From NCBI GenBank assembly GCA_963716525.1, contig OY970315.1, positions 4,464,001 to 4,528,000 on the forward strand: DNA of 64,000 nucleotides, in the 5' to 3' direction. The notes under the pieces were generated by a model. It saw nothing but the letters and a program-made list of their open reading frames with translations, searched no databases and was not told the origin of the DNA. Below, piece by piece: positions 27,104 to 36,530 of this stretch. This stretch comes from JBBREP01 sp963716525. GTDB lineage: Bacteria > Actinomycetota > Acidimicrobiia > IMCC26256 > PALSA-610. Each line of letters opens with the position of its first letter. Position 1 is the first letter of the stretch. Both the position numbers and the translations under genes were made by a program.

Positions 27104-27933
27104 GTGGTTCGATCGAGGTCCAGCCGCTTGCGGGATCGATCGGCGCCGAGATCCGCGGCGTCGACCTCGCGGCCGACCTCTCCGACGCCATGATGGCCGA
27201 GATCCGTGCGGCGTGGCTCGCGCATCTCGTGGTGTGCTTCCGCGATCAGCCGCTCACACCCGAGGCGTTCCTCGCGTTCGCGCAGCGGATCGGCAAGCCG
27301 GTCGAGTACCCGTTCGTGAACGGTATCGACGGCTACCCCGAGATCATCGCGGTCACGAAGCTGCCGCACGAGACGGTCAACTTCGGCGGCATCTGGCACA
27401 GCGACACCACCTACCTCGACTGCCCGCCGATGGCGACGATGCTGCTCGCGCGCGAGGTTCCTCCGTTCGGCGGCGACACGCTCTACGCGAACATGTATGC
27501 CGCCTTCGAGGCGCTGTCGCCCGGCATGCAGCGCCTGCTCGACGGTCTGGTCGCCGTCAACAGCTCGGCGCTCGCCGACGTGTCCAAGACGAGGGAGGAC
27601 CGCATCCGCGACAGCGGCGGCCGCGCCGACGTCGAGTACACGTCGGAGCACCCCGTGGTGCGGACGCATCCCGAGACCGGGCGCAAGGCGCTCTACGTGA
27701 ACGTGGCGCACACCGCGCGGTTCCGCGACATGACCGAGGACGAGAGCCGCCCCTTGCTGCAGTTCCTCTTCGCGCATTCGGTGCGGCCGGAGTTCACGTG
27801 CCGCTTCCGCTGGGACGTCGGCTCGCTCGCGCTGTGGGACAATCGCTGCGCCATGCACAACCCGGTCAACGACTACCACGGCTACACGCGCCGCATGCAC
27901 CGCATCACGCTCGCGGGCGACACTCCGCGCTGA
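27100..27933 (+). CDS. TauD/TfdA-type Fe(II)/2-oxoglutarate dioxygenase
   Basis: A 277-residue double-stranded beta-helix dioxygenase. H100-x-D102 (IWHSDTTYL) and a distal His near 253 (RCAMHNPVNDY) form the iron triad, and the downstream Arg-rich segment GYTRRMHRI binds 2-oxoglutarate. The N-terminus IEVQPLAGSIGAEIRGVDL is the family hallmark. It hydroxylates a small acid or sulfonate/ether substrate, which can end in C-O or C-S cleavage. Start GTG overlaps the ligase stop, so it belongs to the plus-strand operon 25482-31385. Confidence 0.92.
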   Translation: MSGSIEVQPLAGSIGAEIRGVDLAADLSDAMMAEIRAAWLAHLVVCFRDQPLTPEAFLAFAQRIGKPVEYPFVNGIDGYPEIIAVTKLPHETVNFGGIWHSDTTYLDCPPMATMLLAREVPPFGGDTLYANMYAAFEALSPGMQRLLDGLVAVNSSALADVSKTREDRIRDSGGRADVEYTSEHPVVRTHPETGRKALYVNVAHTARFRDMTEDESRPLLQFLFAHSVRPEFTCRFRWDVGSLALWDNRCAMHNPVNDYHGYTRRMHRITLAGDTPR

Positions 27934-27953
27934 CATCACGGAGCCCGCACCTC

Positions 27954-29586
27954 ATGCGACCACTGCCCCAGCTCACGCCGTTCAACGAATGGTTCTGGAC
28001 TTCCGGTGCCGACGGCAAGCTGCGCATCCAGCGCTGCACCGAGTGCAGCACGCTCGTGCACCCGCCGGTGCCGATCTGCCCTGCGTGCCGCAGTCGCGAG
28101 TGGGAGCCGAGCACGATGTCGGGCCGCGCGACGGTGGTGGGCTTCACGGTCAACGCGCACCAGTGGCTCCCCGGCTTCGAACCGCCCTACGTGATCGCGA
28201 ACGTCGCACTCGCCGACGACCCCGCGGTGCGGCTCACCACGAACATCGTCGACTGCGCTCCCGACGACGTGCACATCGGCCAGGAGGTCGCGGTCCGGTT
28301 CGAGCAGCAGGACGACGTGTGGATCCCCCTGTTCGCGCCGACGGGCGGAACCGACCCGGTCGAGCGCGTGCCCGAACCGGTGCGCCCGGTGCCGCGCCCA
28401 CCGGTGAGCCGCGACCGCTTCGAGCATCGGGCCGTGCTGTCGGGCACCGGTCGTTCGGCGATCGGCCGCCGCCTCCTGCGCGACCCGCTGTCGCTCACCG
28501 TCGACGCGTGCCTCGACGCGATCGCCGACGCCGGCCTCACCCCCGGCGACATCGACGGCCTGTCGACCTATCCCGGCGCCGCGCCTGGTGGCATGAGCGA
28601 GGGCGGCGTGACCGCGGTCGAAGAGGCGCTGCGCCTGCACCCCACGTGGATCAACGGCGGCATGGACCTACCCGGCCCGGGCGGTTCGCTGATCGCGGCC
28701 ATGCTCGCGGTGGCGAGCGGTCTCTGCCGGCACGTGCTGTGCTTCCGCACGGTGTGGGAGTCCACCTACGCCACGCTGCGGCTCGGCGGGATGCCCGCAG
28801 GGCGAGTGTCGGGCCCGCTCTACGAGTGGCGCGCGCCGTACGGCGCGATGTCGGCCGCGCACTGGATCGCCACGAACGCGCACCAGTACATGCACCGCTA
28901 CGGCGCGTCGCGCGAGGACACGCTCGCGTGCATCGCGCTGAACGGCCGCGCCAACGCCGCCCGCAACCCGCGCGCGATCTACCGAAACCCGATGACGATG
29001 GACGATTATCTCGGCGCACGGCCGATCACGTCGCCGTTCGGCCTGTACGACTGCGACGTGCCGTGCGACGCGTCGGTGGCGGTGATCGTCTCCGACGCCG
29101 CGGTCGCGCCCGACCTGCCGAAGCCGGCGATCCGCGTCGATGCCGTCGGCACGCAGATCACCGAGCGCATCTCATGGGAGCAGGACACGATCACGCACGA
29201 ACCGCAGGTGCTCGGCCCGGCCGCGCACCTGTGGTCGCGCACCGCGCCTCACACCCGCCGACGTCGACCTCGCGCTCCTCTACGACGGCTTCACGTTCAA
29301 CGCGATCACGTGGCTGGAGGCACTCGGCTTCTGCGGTCTCGGCGAGGCGAAGGACTGGCTCGACGGCGGCCGCCGCATCGCGCTCGACGGCGAGCTGCCC
29401 GTGAACCCGCACGGTGGCCAGCTGTCGGAGGGCCGCACGCACGGCTTCGGGTTCGTCGACGAGGCGGTCACCCAGCTCCGCCACGAAGCCGGCGAGCGGC
29501 AGGTGGCCGGTGCACGCACCGCCGTCGTGACCTCGGGCGGCGGTACCCCGTCGGGCGTGCTGCTGCTGCAGCGCGACGGCGCATGA
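27954..29586 (+). CDS. DUF35 OB-fold fused to lipid-transfer thiolase-like domain (frame broken near 29247)
   Basis: About 544 residues when one extra base near 29247 is removed. Residues 1-140 are a DUF35 module: a zinc ribbon (CTECSTLVHPPVPICPACR) followed by an OB fold. Residues 160-540 are thiolase/SCP-x-like, ending NPHGGQLSEGRTHGFG. The loop that normally holds the nucleophilic Cys reads MDLPGPGGSL, with no Cys, so condensation or thiolysis is unlikely; Ltp2-type retro-aldol cleavage of a steroid-like side chain is the known activity of DUF35/thiolase complexes. A related split pair lies at 36487-38056. Confidence 0.88.
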
Positions 29587-29626
29587 TCGCGCCGCCCGGG
29601 CGCGGATCGTGCAGGATGGCGCGGCG

Positions 29627-30404
29627 ATGAACGACCCGACGCCGCTCGAGTGCTCCCGTGAGGGCGGCGTGCTGATCGCGCGCCTCGACCGGCCGGACGC
29701 GCGCGAACGCGCTCACGCCCGCGCTCATCCGCGCGATCAGCGCCGCGGTCGTGGAAGCCGAAACCGACGACACGGTGCGCGCCGTGGTGATCACCGGCTC
29801 CGGCGACCGCGCGTTCTGCGCCGGCATGGACCTGCGCGCGTTCGGCGGCGGCGAGAGCTTCACGCTCGACGACGAGGCCGGGCGCGCCTTTCAACGCCTG
29901 CTCGACGGAACTGCTCGCGTGCCGCTCGTCGGCGCGGCGAACGGCGCTGCGGTCGCGGGCGGCTTCGAGCTGCTGCTCGCGTGCGACGTGATCGTCGCCG
30001 CCGAGCACACGACGTTCGCACTGCCCGAGGTGCAGCGCGGCCTGATCCCTGCCGGCGGGGGCATCTTCCTCGGCACGCGGGTGCCACTCGGCGTCGCGCT
30101 CGAGCTCACGCTCACCGGCGACCCGATCAGCGCGGCCCGGGCGTACGAGCTCGGCCTCGTCAACGCGGTCGTGCCGGCTGCGGAGCTGTTGCAACGCGCG
30201 CTGGCGTTCGCGGAGCGCATCGCCGGCAACGGTCCGCTCGCGGTCACCGCGATCAAGGAGCTCGTGCGCCTCGGCGTCACCGACGCCAACCTGGCGCGCG
30301 ACCGCATGGCCGCGCTGCTGCCGACGGTGTTCACGAGCGAGGACGCACACGAAGGCGCGCAGGCGTTCGTGGAGAAGCGTGCGCCGGTGTGGCGGGGCCG
30401 CTGA
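29627..30404 (+). CDS. Enoyl-CoA hydratase/isomerase family protein (frame broken at 29705)
   Basis: About 258 residues after removing one extra G at 29705, which restores RPDARNALTPALI. Oxyanion-hole segments RAFCAGMDLRAFGG and GAANGAAVAGGFELLLACD are intact, and ALPEVQRGLIPAGGG carries the usual catalytic-region glutamate. The break is at exactly the same conserved motif as in the crotonase at 4406. Hydration or isomerisation of an enoyl-CoA is expected. The next gene starts 3 bp downstream. Confidence 0.85.
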
Positions 30405-30407
30405 GCC

Positions 30408-31385
30408 GTGCGCGCCGCGATGTGCCGTGAATTCGGCCCGCCCGGTGTGGTGCAGGTGGAGGACGTGCCGGCGCCGCTACTTGCACCCGGCCAGGTGCTC
30501 GTGCACGTGCACGCCGCGGCGGTCAACTTTCCCGACGTGCTGATCGTGGCGAACCGCTACCAGATCTCGGTGCCACTGCCGTTCGTTCCCGGCAGCGAGT
30601 TCGCAGGTGTCGTCGTCGAGGTCGGCGAGGGCGTCAACGGAATGCCCGTGGGCACGCGGGTGTCCGGGTCGACCCTCGTGGGAGCCTTCGGCGAGAAGGT
30701 CACCGTCGCGGCGAGCGCACTGCGGCGCGTACCCGCCGGACTCGACGATCGCCACGCCGCCGCGTTCGGCGTGGCGCACAGCACCGCCTACCACGTGCTG
30801 CGCTCGGTCGCCGTGCTGCAGCCGGGCGAAGAGCTCGTGGTGCTCGGTGCAGGTGGTGGTGTCGGGCTCGCGGCCGTGCAGCTCGGTGCCGTGCTCGGCG
30901 CGACCGTCACGGCCGTGGCTTCGTCGCAGGAGAAGCTCTCGGTGGCGGCCGCGCACGGCGCGCGGCATCTCGTCGATCATGGCCGCGGGCCGTTGCGCGA
31001 CGCGCTGCGCGAGGTGCTGCCGGGTGGCGCCGACGTCGTGATCGATCCGGTGGGCGGCGATCTGTCGGAGCCCGCGTTGCGTTCCCTCCGATGGGGCGGC
31101 CGCTTCGTGACGGTCGGCTACGCGTCGGGCACGATCCCGCGCATCCCGCTCAACCTCGTGCTGCTGAAGGGTGTGCACGTGCTCGGCTTCCAGATGCTCG
31201 ACTTCATGACTCACGCGCCTGACGAACTCGCGCGGAACGACCGCGAGCTGCTGGAGCTGCTCGCGACGGGGCGCGCCACACCGCACATCGGCGCCACGTT
31301 CGCGCTCGCCGACGCCGCCGAGGCGCTCCAATACGTGGCCGACGGCAAGGCCATCGGCAAGGTCGTGCTCGACATCGCGCGGTAA
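30408..31385 (+). CDS. NADPH:quinone reductase-like MDR oxidoreductase
   Basis: A 325-residue zinc-free medium-chain reductase. GAGGGVGLAAVQLG is the NADPH-binding motif, and the N-terminal GroES-like domain reads VNFPDVLIVANRYQ, VPGSEFAGVVVEVGEGV. Members reduce quinones or act as enoyl reductases on alpha-beta unsaturated ketones or CoA esters. GTG 30408 is chosen from the 3-bp spacing to the crotonase. It is the last gene of the operon that starts at 25482 and borders the foreign segment. Confidence 0.88.
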   Translation: MRAAMCREFGPPGVVQVEDVPAPLLAPGQVLVHVHAAAVNFPDVLIVANRYQISVPLPFVPGSEFAGVVVEVGEGVNGMPVGTRVSGSTLVGAFGEKVTVAASALRRVPAGLDDRHAAAFGVAHSTAYHVLRSVAVLQPGEELVVLGAGGGVGLAAVQLGAVLGATVTAVASSQEKLSVAAAHGARHLVDHGRGPLRDALREVLPGGADVVIDPVGGDLSEPALRSLRWGGRFVTVGYASGTIPRIPLNLVLLKGVHVLGFQMLDFMTHAPDELARNDRELLELLATGRATPHIGATFALADAAEALQYVADGKAIGKVVLDIAR

Positions 31386-31519
31386 CCGGACGACGGGTAA
31401 CCGCGCATCGAAGCCCTTCGAGCACGTAGGTGATTGCCGTCGCCATCGGTCGCAGTCACCGCAGGCGGAGCGTCACTGCGATGGCTCGCTCCCGGACGGA
31501 CACGAGAGCAGCGCACCCG

Positions 31520-31580
31520 CACGCTTGGAGCGCGTATGAGGGCCGAACCTCGGTGGGTTCGAATCCCACTCTCTCCGCCA
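31520..31580 (+). pseudogene. 3' half of a tRNA-Ser(GGA), likely attachment-site remnant
   Basis: From the anticodon arm onward the sequence is a good tRNA-Ser: loop TTGGAGC with anticodon GGA (31527-31529), long variable arm with GAGG/CCTC stem, T arm GTGGG-TTCGAAT-CCCAC (31553-31569), acceptor 3' strand TCTCTCC, discriminator G and encoded CCA. The matching 5' acceptor GGAGAGA and a D arm are missing upstream. One of the five anticodon-stem pairs is lost (C-A). A block from the anticodon loop to CCA is the classic footprint of integrase attachment sites in tRNA genes. Confidence 0.7.
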
Positions 31581-31671
31581 AGTTGAAGTCGTTCAAATGA
31601 ATCGCCCCGCTCCCCACTCAAACGCGCAGCGCCGCAAATCCGGCATCGCCGATGCGGCGTTCGGGGTGTGC

Positions 31672-32400
31672 CTATCTGCCGGACTTGTCGCACTGCACCG
31701 CGTCGGACGACGGCGAACAGCTCGCCACCGAATCGGCGAAGGCAATAGCTTGGTCGATGGTCGCTGGAGCGCCGTCACAACCCGGCGGAGTCGGTTGGAT
31801 CCACACGCTGTACTCGTATCCTGCCTCGACCCACCCGAGGGCGACCCAAACCTCCTGTTGACCTTCGCCATTGGTCGATGCAGTCGGGCACGACAATTCA
31901 GCGATGGTGTAGCTCCGACGCTTGCCCGCCCTCGTCGTTCCCTTGAGCGTCTCAGCCGGCACGGGGTCGCGATGTAGCGACAGAACTGACACTGACAGCG
32001 GATTCTTCGTCGTGACGACCCAACTGGCGACCACGGTATGGGGTGTGGCGCCAATGGCAACCTCGCCTCCTGCCAGTGAGGTGGGCACCACCGTCGGCAG
32101 CAGTACCGGCGCCCCAAGCGCGGCAAGTTGACGGCGTGCGTCGCCGCTGACGTATTCGACAGGATCGACCTGAGTCATACCCGCCGGCTCTGGAACGGTC
32201 GTCGTTGCTGAGTCTGTGGACGTCGTAGTCGCGCCGCTCGTGGCGGTGGAGTCGGTCGTGCTGTGCGCGCCGGAACTCGCTCCTGCCTTCACTCGCACTT
32301 GGCGTTCGGAGGAGCTACAAGCGGCAAAGATTCCGAGCGCGCACACCACGGCCACCGCGGAAATCCGTCGGTAGCCTCTACGGTCTTCGCTACCTCTCAT
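31672..32400 (-). CDS. Lipoprotein of unknown function
   Basis: A 242-residue product. Signal peptide with lipobox GIFAAC gives lipidation at C28, followed by a Ser/Thr/Ala-rich linker (about 35-60) and a soluble domain with no recognised family (contains ALGWVEAGYEYSVWIQP). Two Cys (SCPT, ASCSP) may form a disulfide. It sits between the tRNA-Ser remnant and the IS element, in DNA that reads less GC-rich than the flanks. The IS end lies 38 bp upstream of the start and may separate the gene from its promoter. Confidence 0.7.
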   Translation of the reverse strand: MRGSEDRRGYRRISAVAVVCALGIFAACSSSERQVRVKAGASSGAHSTTDSTATSGATTTSTDSATTTVPEPAGMTQVDPVEYVSGDARRQLAALGAPVLLPTVVPTSLAGGEVAIGATPHTVVASWVVTTKNPLSVSVLSLHRDPVPAETLKGTTRAGKRRSYTIAELSCPTASTNGEGQQEVWVALGWVEAGYEYSVWIQPTPPGCDGAPATIDQAIAFADSVASCSPSSDAVQCDKSGR

Positions 32401-32437
32401 TGCGGCCTCCAATACAAACGTAGCCCCCACACACTTA

Positions 32438-32451
32438 GCCTCGATCCACCG
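32438..32451 (+). repeat. Left terminal inverted repeat of the IS
   Basis: GCCTCGATCCACCG; the exact complement occupies 34039-34052. Confidence 0.8.
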
Positions 32452-32556
32452 GCCGGGTCGGCGTCTGGTGGTGGGTATCCAACAGAAAGGCCTCTCGAAC
32501 AAGGACAATCGCGGTGTCTGACGCCGTGAAGGTCACAAGTCCGGGAGGCACTTTCA

Positions 32557-33883
32557 GTGGCAGCAGTATCGCACAGGATCGACCGTGTCGCGGTGAGCTT
32601 CGATGATCCGTCGTTGGTCGCGAATGCTGGCCTGTTGGTGCCGGCGACGGTGATCGACCGGCTCGGTATCGAGCCGCTGGTGAACGACACGGTGGATCTG
32701 GCCGGCCGGGTCGGCGGGTCGCGGCCTGGCCGCAAGCTGTGCACGCTGATCGCGGCGATCCTGGCCGGCGGTTCGCATATCGATCACGCCAACATGCTGC
32801 GCGGGGCGCGACGCAGCGGGTGTTGGGGTTCCGGGTGATGGCTCCCTCGACGCTGGGCACGTTCTTGCGGGCGTTCACGTTCGGGCATCTCCGCCAACTC
32901 GACAAGGTTTCCGCGGAAACGTTGCGTCGGGCATGGTCGGCGGGCGCGGGGCCCGGCGACAACGAGCTGGTGATCGATCTCGACTCGACGATCTGCGAGG
33001 TGCACGGCGACCACAAGCAGGGCGCCGCCTATGGCTACACGCGCCAGCTCGGCCTGCACCCGCTCCTCGCGGTGCGTGCCGACACCGGCGAACTGTTGCA
33101 CTGGCGGCTGCGCAAAGGTTCGTCGCAGCGCGGCCATCGTCGTTTCACTCAGGAACTGATCGCCCGGGTCCGTCGCTCCGGCGCGACCGGCGCGCTGACG
33201 CTGCGGGCCGACAGCGGGTTCTGGTCCTGGGAGCTCGTCGACACGTTGGACCACCTCGGGGTTGGCTGGTCGATCACCGTCGCGCAACAGGCCGGTATTC
33301 GAAGGGCGATCGCCGCGATCGACGAAGCGGCGTGGACGCCGATCGACTACACCATCGGCGGCCACGCCGAAGTCGCCGAGACCATGTACACGACCGGCCG
33401 CGCCGACAAGCAGCGGACCGTGCGGCTGATCGTGCGCCGCACTCGCCTGGTCGGCCCGCAAGCCGAACTGTGGCCGAACTGGCGCCACCATGCGTTCATC
33501 ACCAGCGACCGTGAGCGCAGCACAGTCGACGCTGACGAGTTCCACCGTCACCATGCCGTAGTCGAACTCGCGATCCGCGACCTCAAAGAAGGCTCCGGGC
33601 TCGAGCACATGCCGTCCGGTCACTTCGCCGCCAATGGCGCCTGGCTGACCTGCGCCGCGCTCGGCGCACAACCTCATCCGCTGGACCACGATCCTCGGCG
33701 GCACCCGCACCAACGAGACACTCACCGTCGCGCGACTGTCCGCACCCGCCTCATCGCCATCGCCGGCCGCGTCGTGAACCGCTCGGGACGCACCATCCTG
33801 CGCCTGCCATCCGGCTGGCCATGGGCCAACAGCTTCGAGCGCGCGCGCTCGAACGAACACGCCAGCTCCCCGCAGCTGCATAA
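32557..33883 (+). pseudogene. IS1380-type transposase, four frame breaks
   Basis: About 440 residues when frames are joined. Recognisable DDE-type blocks: VIDLDSTICEVHGDHKQGA, RADSGFWSW, HHAVVELAIRDLKEGSG. Breaks: one base missing near 32805, one extra near 33664, one missing near 33734, two extra in the GCGC tract 33839-33848. With these corrected the protein ends SFERALERTRQLPAAA with TAA at 33881. As written it cannot be made. Either the IS is decayed or the consensus is wrong at GC tracts, as for host genes nearby. GTG 32557 follows GGGAGG. Confidence 0.85.
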
Positions 33884-34038
33884 CCGACCCCGCGCCGACC
33901 CTCCCACGGCACAGCCCTACCCGAAACGCGCTGCCGCGGCAGCACGCGTGCACCGAACACCACGCAGCGCACTCACCCGATGCTCCACGCGACCCACACC
34001 CACGCCGCCGCGCCGAGTACTCATCGCCACCAATGAAT

Positions 34039-34052
34039 CGGTGGATCGAGGC
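34039..34052 (-). repeat. Right terminal inverted repeat of the IS
   Basis: Complement of the left repeat; the adjacent TTA on the plus strand reads TAA on the minus strand and is the stop codon of the neighbouring truncated gene. Confidence 0.8.
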
Positions 34053-34400
34053 TTAGAGGCAGGCGCCAGAGTGAACGAATGCCGCGCCACCGTTGACTTT
34101 CTCGATGCAACCGCCTTGGAAGACCTGCCAGTACGTCGAGGAAGAGAACTGGTACGCGTTGCTCAGCGCCCAGCCGAGGTTTCCATCCATCTGGCCGTTT
34201 GCCACATAGACGTTGAAGAACTCTCCGAAGACGTTGCAAACCGTAGGTGCGCCGGCACCATCCATCACCGTTATCTCGCCGGAGCGCCAGTGGCCGTCCC
34301 AGTTCGTACACCGCGCCGTACAATTGTCAATTCGCTCGCCGGTCAGCGAGGAATAGTCAATAGTTGTGGGTCGGGTTTCTTGTTCGGGTTCACGCGGCGA
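34053..34400 (-). pseudogene. C-terminal remnant of a Cys-containing, probably secreted protein
   Basis: The minus-strand frame gives a coherent product of about 105 residues with NCTARCTNWDGHWRSGEITV, FNVYVANGQMDGNLGWALSN and VNGGAAFVHSGACL. Five Cys and many aromatic, Gly and Asn residues suggest an exported domain. The open frame runs back to 34619 but that part overlaps the vapC remnant and looks non-coding, so the 5' part of the gene is lost. The stop codon TAA is made of the TTA target-site bases next to the IS. No family recognised. Confidence 0.5.
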
Positions 34401-34490
34401 CCTTCGTGTTCGTGGTCTCGACGAGTTTCCCCCTCCTCGAATCGGGCGCCTGCACGGACGAGCGCGACTTGTTCGGGTCCGTTGACCTTG

Positions 34491-34683
34491 TGCCACCGGT
34501 GTCTCGGATCGAGTGCTCCGCCACGCCGGCGCTCTCGAACCGGCCGAACTGCCGTCCTTGGACGCAATCCACCTGGCCACTGCGCAGCTCTTGCAGCCGG
34601 GACTCCGATCGATCGTCACCTACGACGAGCGGATGGCGGACGCGGCGCGAATGCTCAAGATCCAAGTTCGGGCACCGGCTTGA
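34491..34683 (+). pseudogene. VapC-type PIN-domain toxin remnant
   Basis: The last 60 residues of a PIN toxin are readable: VDLVPPVSRI in one frame, then LRHAGALEPAELPSLDAIHL and TAQLLQPGLRSIVTYDERM in another, to TGA at 34681. LDAIHLATA and VTYDERM hold the C-terminal acidic residues of the PIN active site. The N-terminal half and any VapB antitoxin are gone, and the frame changes near 34505-34520. A degraded toxin-antitoxin locus in the foreign segment. Confidence 0.7.
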
Positions 34684-34867
34684 GAACGGGGTCAGTGGTC
34701 GATCCCAGCCACCCCGCAACGTTCTCGGCTCCTCCGGTGGGCCGTCCCGTCGCTCCTCGCAATTCTGATCGCGGATCACTTGTCGTTGTCGAACGAACCC
34801 GACGCTCGGCGAGCGATAGCAGGCATTCGCGGAGGATAGCGGGCGATAATCGCATATTCGTAAACTG

Positions 34868-34882
34868 GAAACGTGGTTTCCG
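34868..34882. promoter_or_regulatory. Palindrome GGAAACGTGGTTTCC upstream of the CoA ligase
   Basis: Perfect 6-bp inverted repeat with 3-base centre, 22 bp before the ligase start. The preceding segment (ATAATCGCATATTCG) is unusually AT-rich and may hold the promoter. A repressor site is likely; the regulator is not identified. Confidence 0.5.
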
Positions 34883-34904
34883 CCCGTGGTACGGTCCGAC
34901 CCGA

Positions 34905-36530
34905 TGCGCAGCGCGGTCAATTGGCCGACGATCCCGGCGATGGTGCGTGACGCGGCGCGGCGCGACCCGCGCGGGCGAGGCCGTGGTGGACGGCGATCAG
35001 CGGATCACGTTCGCCGAGCTCGCTGAGCTGGCCACCGGCGCGGCGAGCGCGCTCGTTGCCGCAGGCGTGGAGCCGGGCGAGCGCGTCGCGGTATGGGCGC
35101 CGAACTCTGCCGCGTGGATCGTCGCCGCGCTCGGGATCACGACGGCCGGCGCGGTGCTCGTGCCCATCAACACGCGCTTCAAGGGTGCCGAGGCAGCCGA
35201 CATCATCGGTCGTAGCCGCGCCCGCGTGCTGTTCACGGTGCGCGGCTTCCTCGACAACGACTACCCGGCGATGCTCGCGGCCAGCGGCACGCCGCTCCCC
35301 TCACTCGACCACACTGTGTTGCTCGCGGGTGCAGCCGGCGACGGCGCCGTCACGTGGGACGAGTTCGTCGCCAACGGGGCGCGCGTCACCACCAGCGCCA
35401 TCGACGCGCGCGTCGACGCGCTCACTGCCGACGACCCGAGCGACGTGGTGTTCACGTCCGGTACCGCGGGCCGGCCCAAGGGCGTGGTGATGGCGCACGG
35501 CCAGACCCTGCGCGCCTACCTCGACTGGTGCGACTGGGCCGATCTGCGCCCGCGCGACCGCTACCTCATCGTGAACCCGTTCTTCCACATCTTCGGCTAC
35601 AAGGCCGGCGTGCTCGCGTCGTTGATGCGCGGCGCCACGATCTTCCCGCTCGCGGTGTTCGATCCCGAAGTGGTGTGCGGCCTCGTCGAGCAGGAGCGCA
35701 TCAGCGTGCTGCCGGGTGCGCCGACGCTCTACCAGTCGCTCCTCGACTCGCACGGTTCCCGCGCCGCGCACGACATCTCGAGCCTCCGGCTGGCGGTCAC
35801 CGGCGCGGCCGACATCCCGGTGGAGCTGATCCGCCGGATTCGTGAAGAGCTCCCGTTCGAGCGGATCCTCACCGGTTACGGGCTCACCGAGGCCGGCACC
35901 GTCACCGGCAGCCGTCCCGACGACGACTTCGAGCACATCGCCACGACGGTGGGCGTGCCGTGGGCCGGATTCGAGGTGAGGACCGTGGACCGCGGGGGCC
36001 ACGACGCCGCCACGGGCGAGCCCGGGGAGGTGGTCGTGCGGGGCGAGACGGTGATGCGCGGCTACCTCGACGACCCGGAGGCCACGGCCGCGGCGTTCGA
36101 TGCCGACGGCTTCCTGCACACGGGCGACCTCGGCACGTTCGACGACGACGGCTACCTGCGTATCGTCGGCCGGATCAAGGACATGTTCATCGTGGGTGGC
36201 TTCAACGCATACCCCGCCGAGATCGAGAACCTGCTGCTCGCGCACCCGAAGCTCGCGCAGGTCGCGGTGATCGGAGTGCCCGACGCGCGCCTCGGCGAGG
36301 TCGGCATGGCGTTCGTCGTACCCGCGGCCGGCGAGGCGGTGCACCCGCCCGAGATCATCGAGTGGGCGCGCGATCGCATGGCGAACTTCAAGGTGCCGCG
36401 CCTGGTCGAGGTGATCGACGCGCTGCCCGTGAACGCGACCGGCAAGGTCGTCAAGGACGAGCTGCGCGCCCGGCGCGAGGAGTGTGATGGCACGAGTACC
36501 GGTCGCCGAGGGCATCTTCACGACAAGTAA
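34905..36530 (+). CDS. FadD-type acyl-CoA synthetase (frame broken near 34974)
   Basis: About 541 residues once one extra G at 34973-34975 is removed, giving RRDPRGEAVVDGDQRITFAE. AMP-binding signatures: VFTSGTAGRPKGVVMAHGQ, YGLTEAGTVTG, HTGDLGTFDDDGYLRIVGR, DMFIVGGFNAYPAE and NATGKVVKDELR. Similar to FadD3/FadD17-like ligases of steroid catabolism, which activate ring or side-chain carboxylates. It heads the operon 34905-41017. The ORF end overlaps the DUF35 gene by 44 bp. Confidence 0.9.
   Translation, partial: CAARSIGRRSRRWCVTRRGATRAGEAVVDGDQRITFAELAELATGAASALVAAGVEPGERVAVWAPNSAAWIVAALGITTAGAVLVPINTRFKGAEAADIIGRSRARVLFTVRGFLDNDYPAMLAASGTPLPSLDHTVLLAGAAGDGAVTWDEFVANGARVTTSAIDARVDALTADDPSDVVFTSGTAGRPKGVVMAHGQTLRAYLDWCDWADLRPRDRYLIVNPFFHIFGYKAGVLASLMRGATIFPLAVFDPEVVCGLVEQERISVLPGAPTLYQSLLDSHGSRAAHDISSLRLAVTGAADIPVELIRRIREELPFERILTGYGLTEAGTVTGSRPDDDFEHIATTVGVPWAGFEVRTVDRGGHDAATGEPGEVVVRGETVMRGYLDDPEATAAAFDADGFLHTGDLGTFDDDGYLRIVGRIKDMFIVGGFNAYPAEIENLLLAHPKLAQVAVIGVPDARLGEVGMAFVVPAAGEAVHPPEIIEWARDRMANFKVPRLVEVIDALPVNATGKVVKDELRARREECDGTSTGRRGHLHDK

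Larger units (their letters stand above)
32438..34052 (+). mobile_element. IS1380-family-like insertion sequence
   Basis: About 1.6 kb with one transposase gene. The ends carry an inverted repeat: left GCCTCGATCCACCG at 32438, right its complement ending at 34052. Both ends abut a direct TTA (32435-32437 and 34053-34055), a likely target duplication of 3-4 bp. Length and transposase fit the IS1380 family. Confidence 0.85.

Noticed and set aside
31460..31580. Complete tRNA-Ser
   Set aside because: No sequence upstream pairs with the 3' acceptor strand TCTCTCC, and no D arm can be drawn.
32739..36530. A 1263-residue open frame joining transposase and CoA ligase
   Set aside because: It runs through the IS end, the truncated secreted gene and the vapC remnant; the two recognisable proteins are separate genes whose frames coincide by chance.
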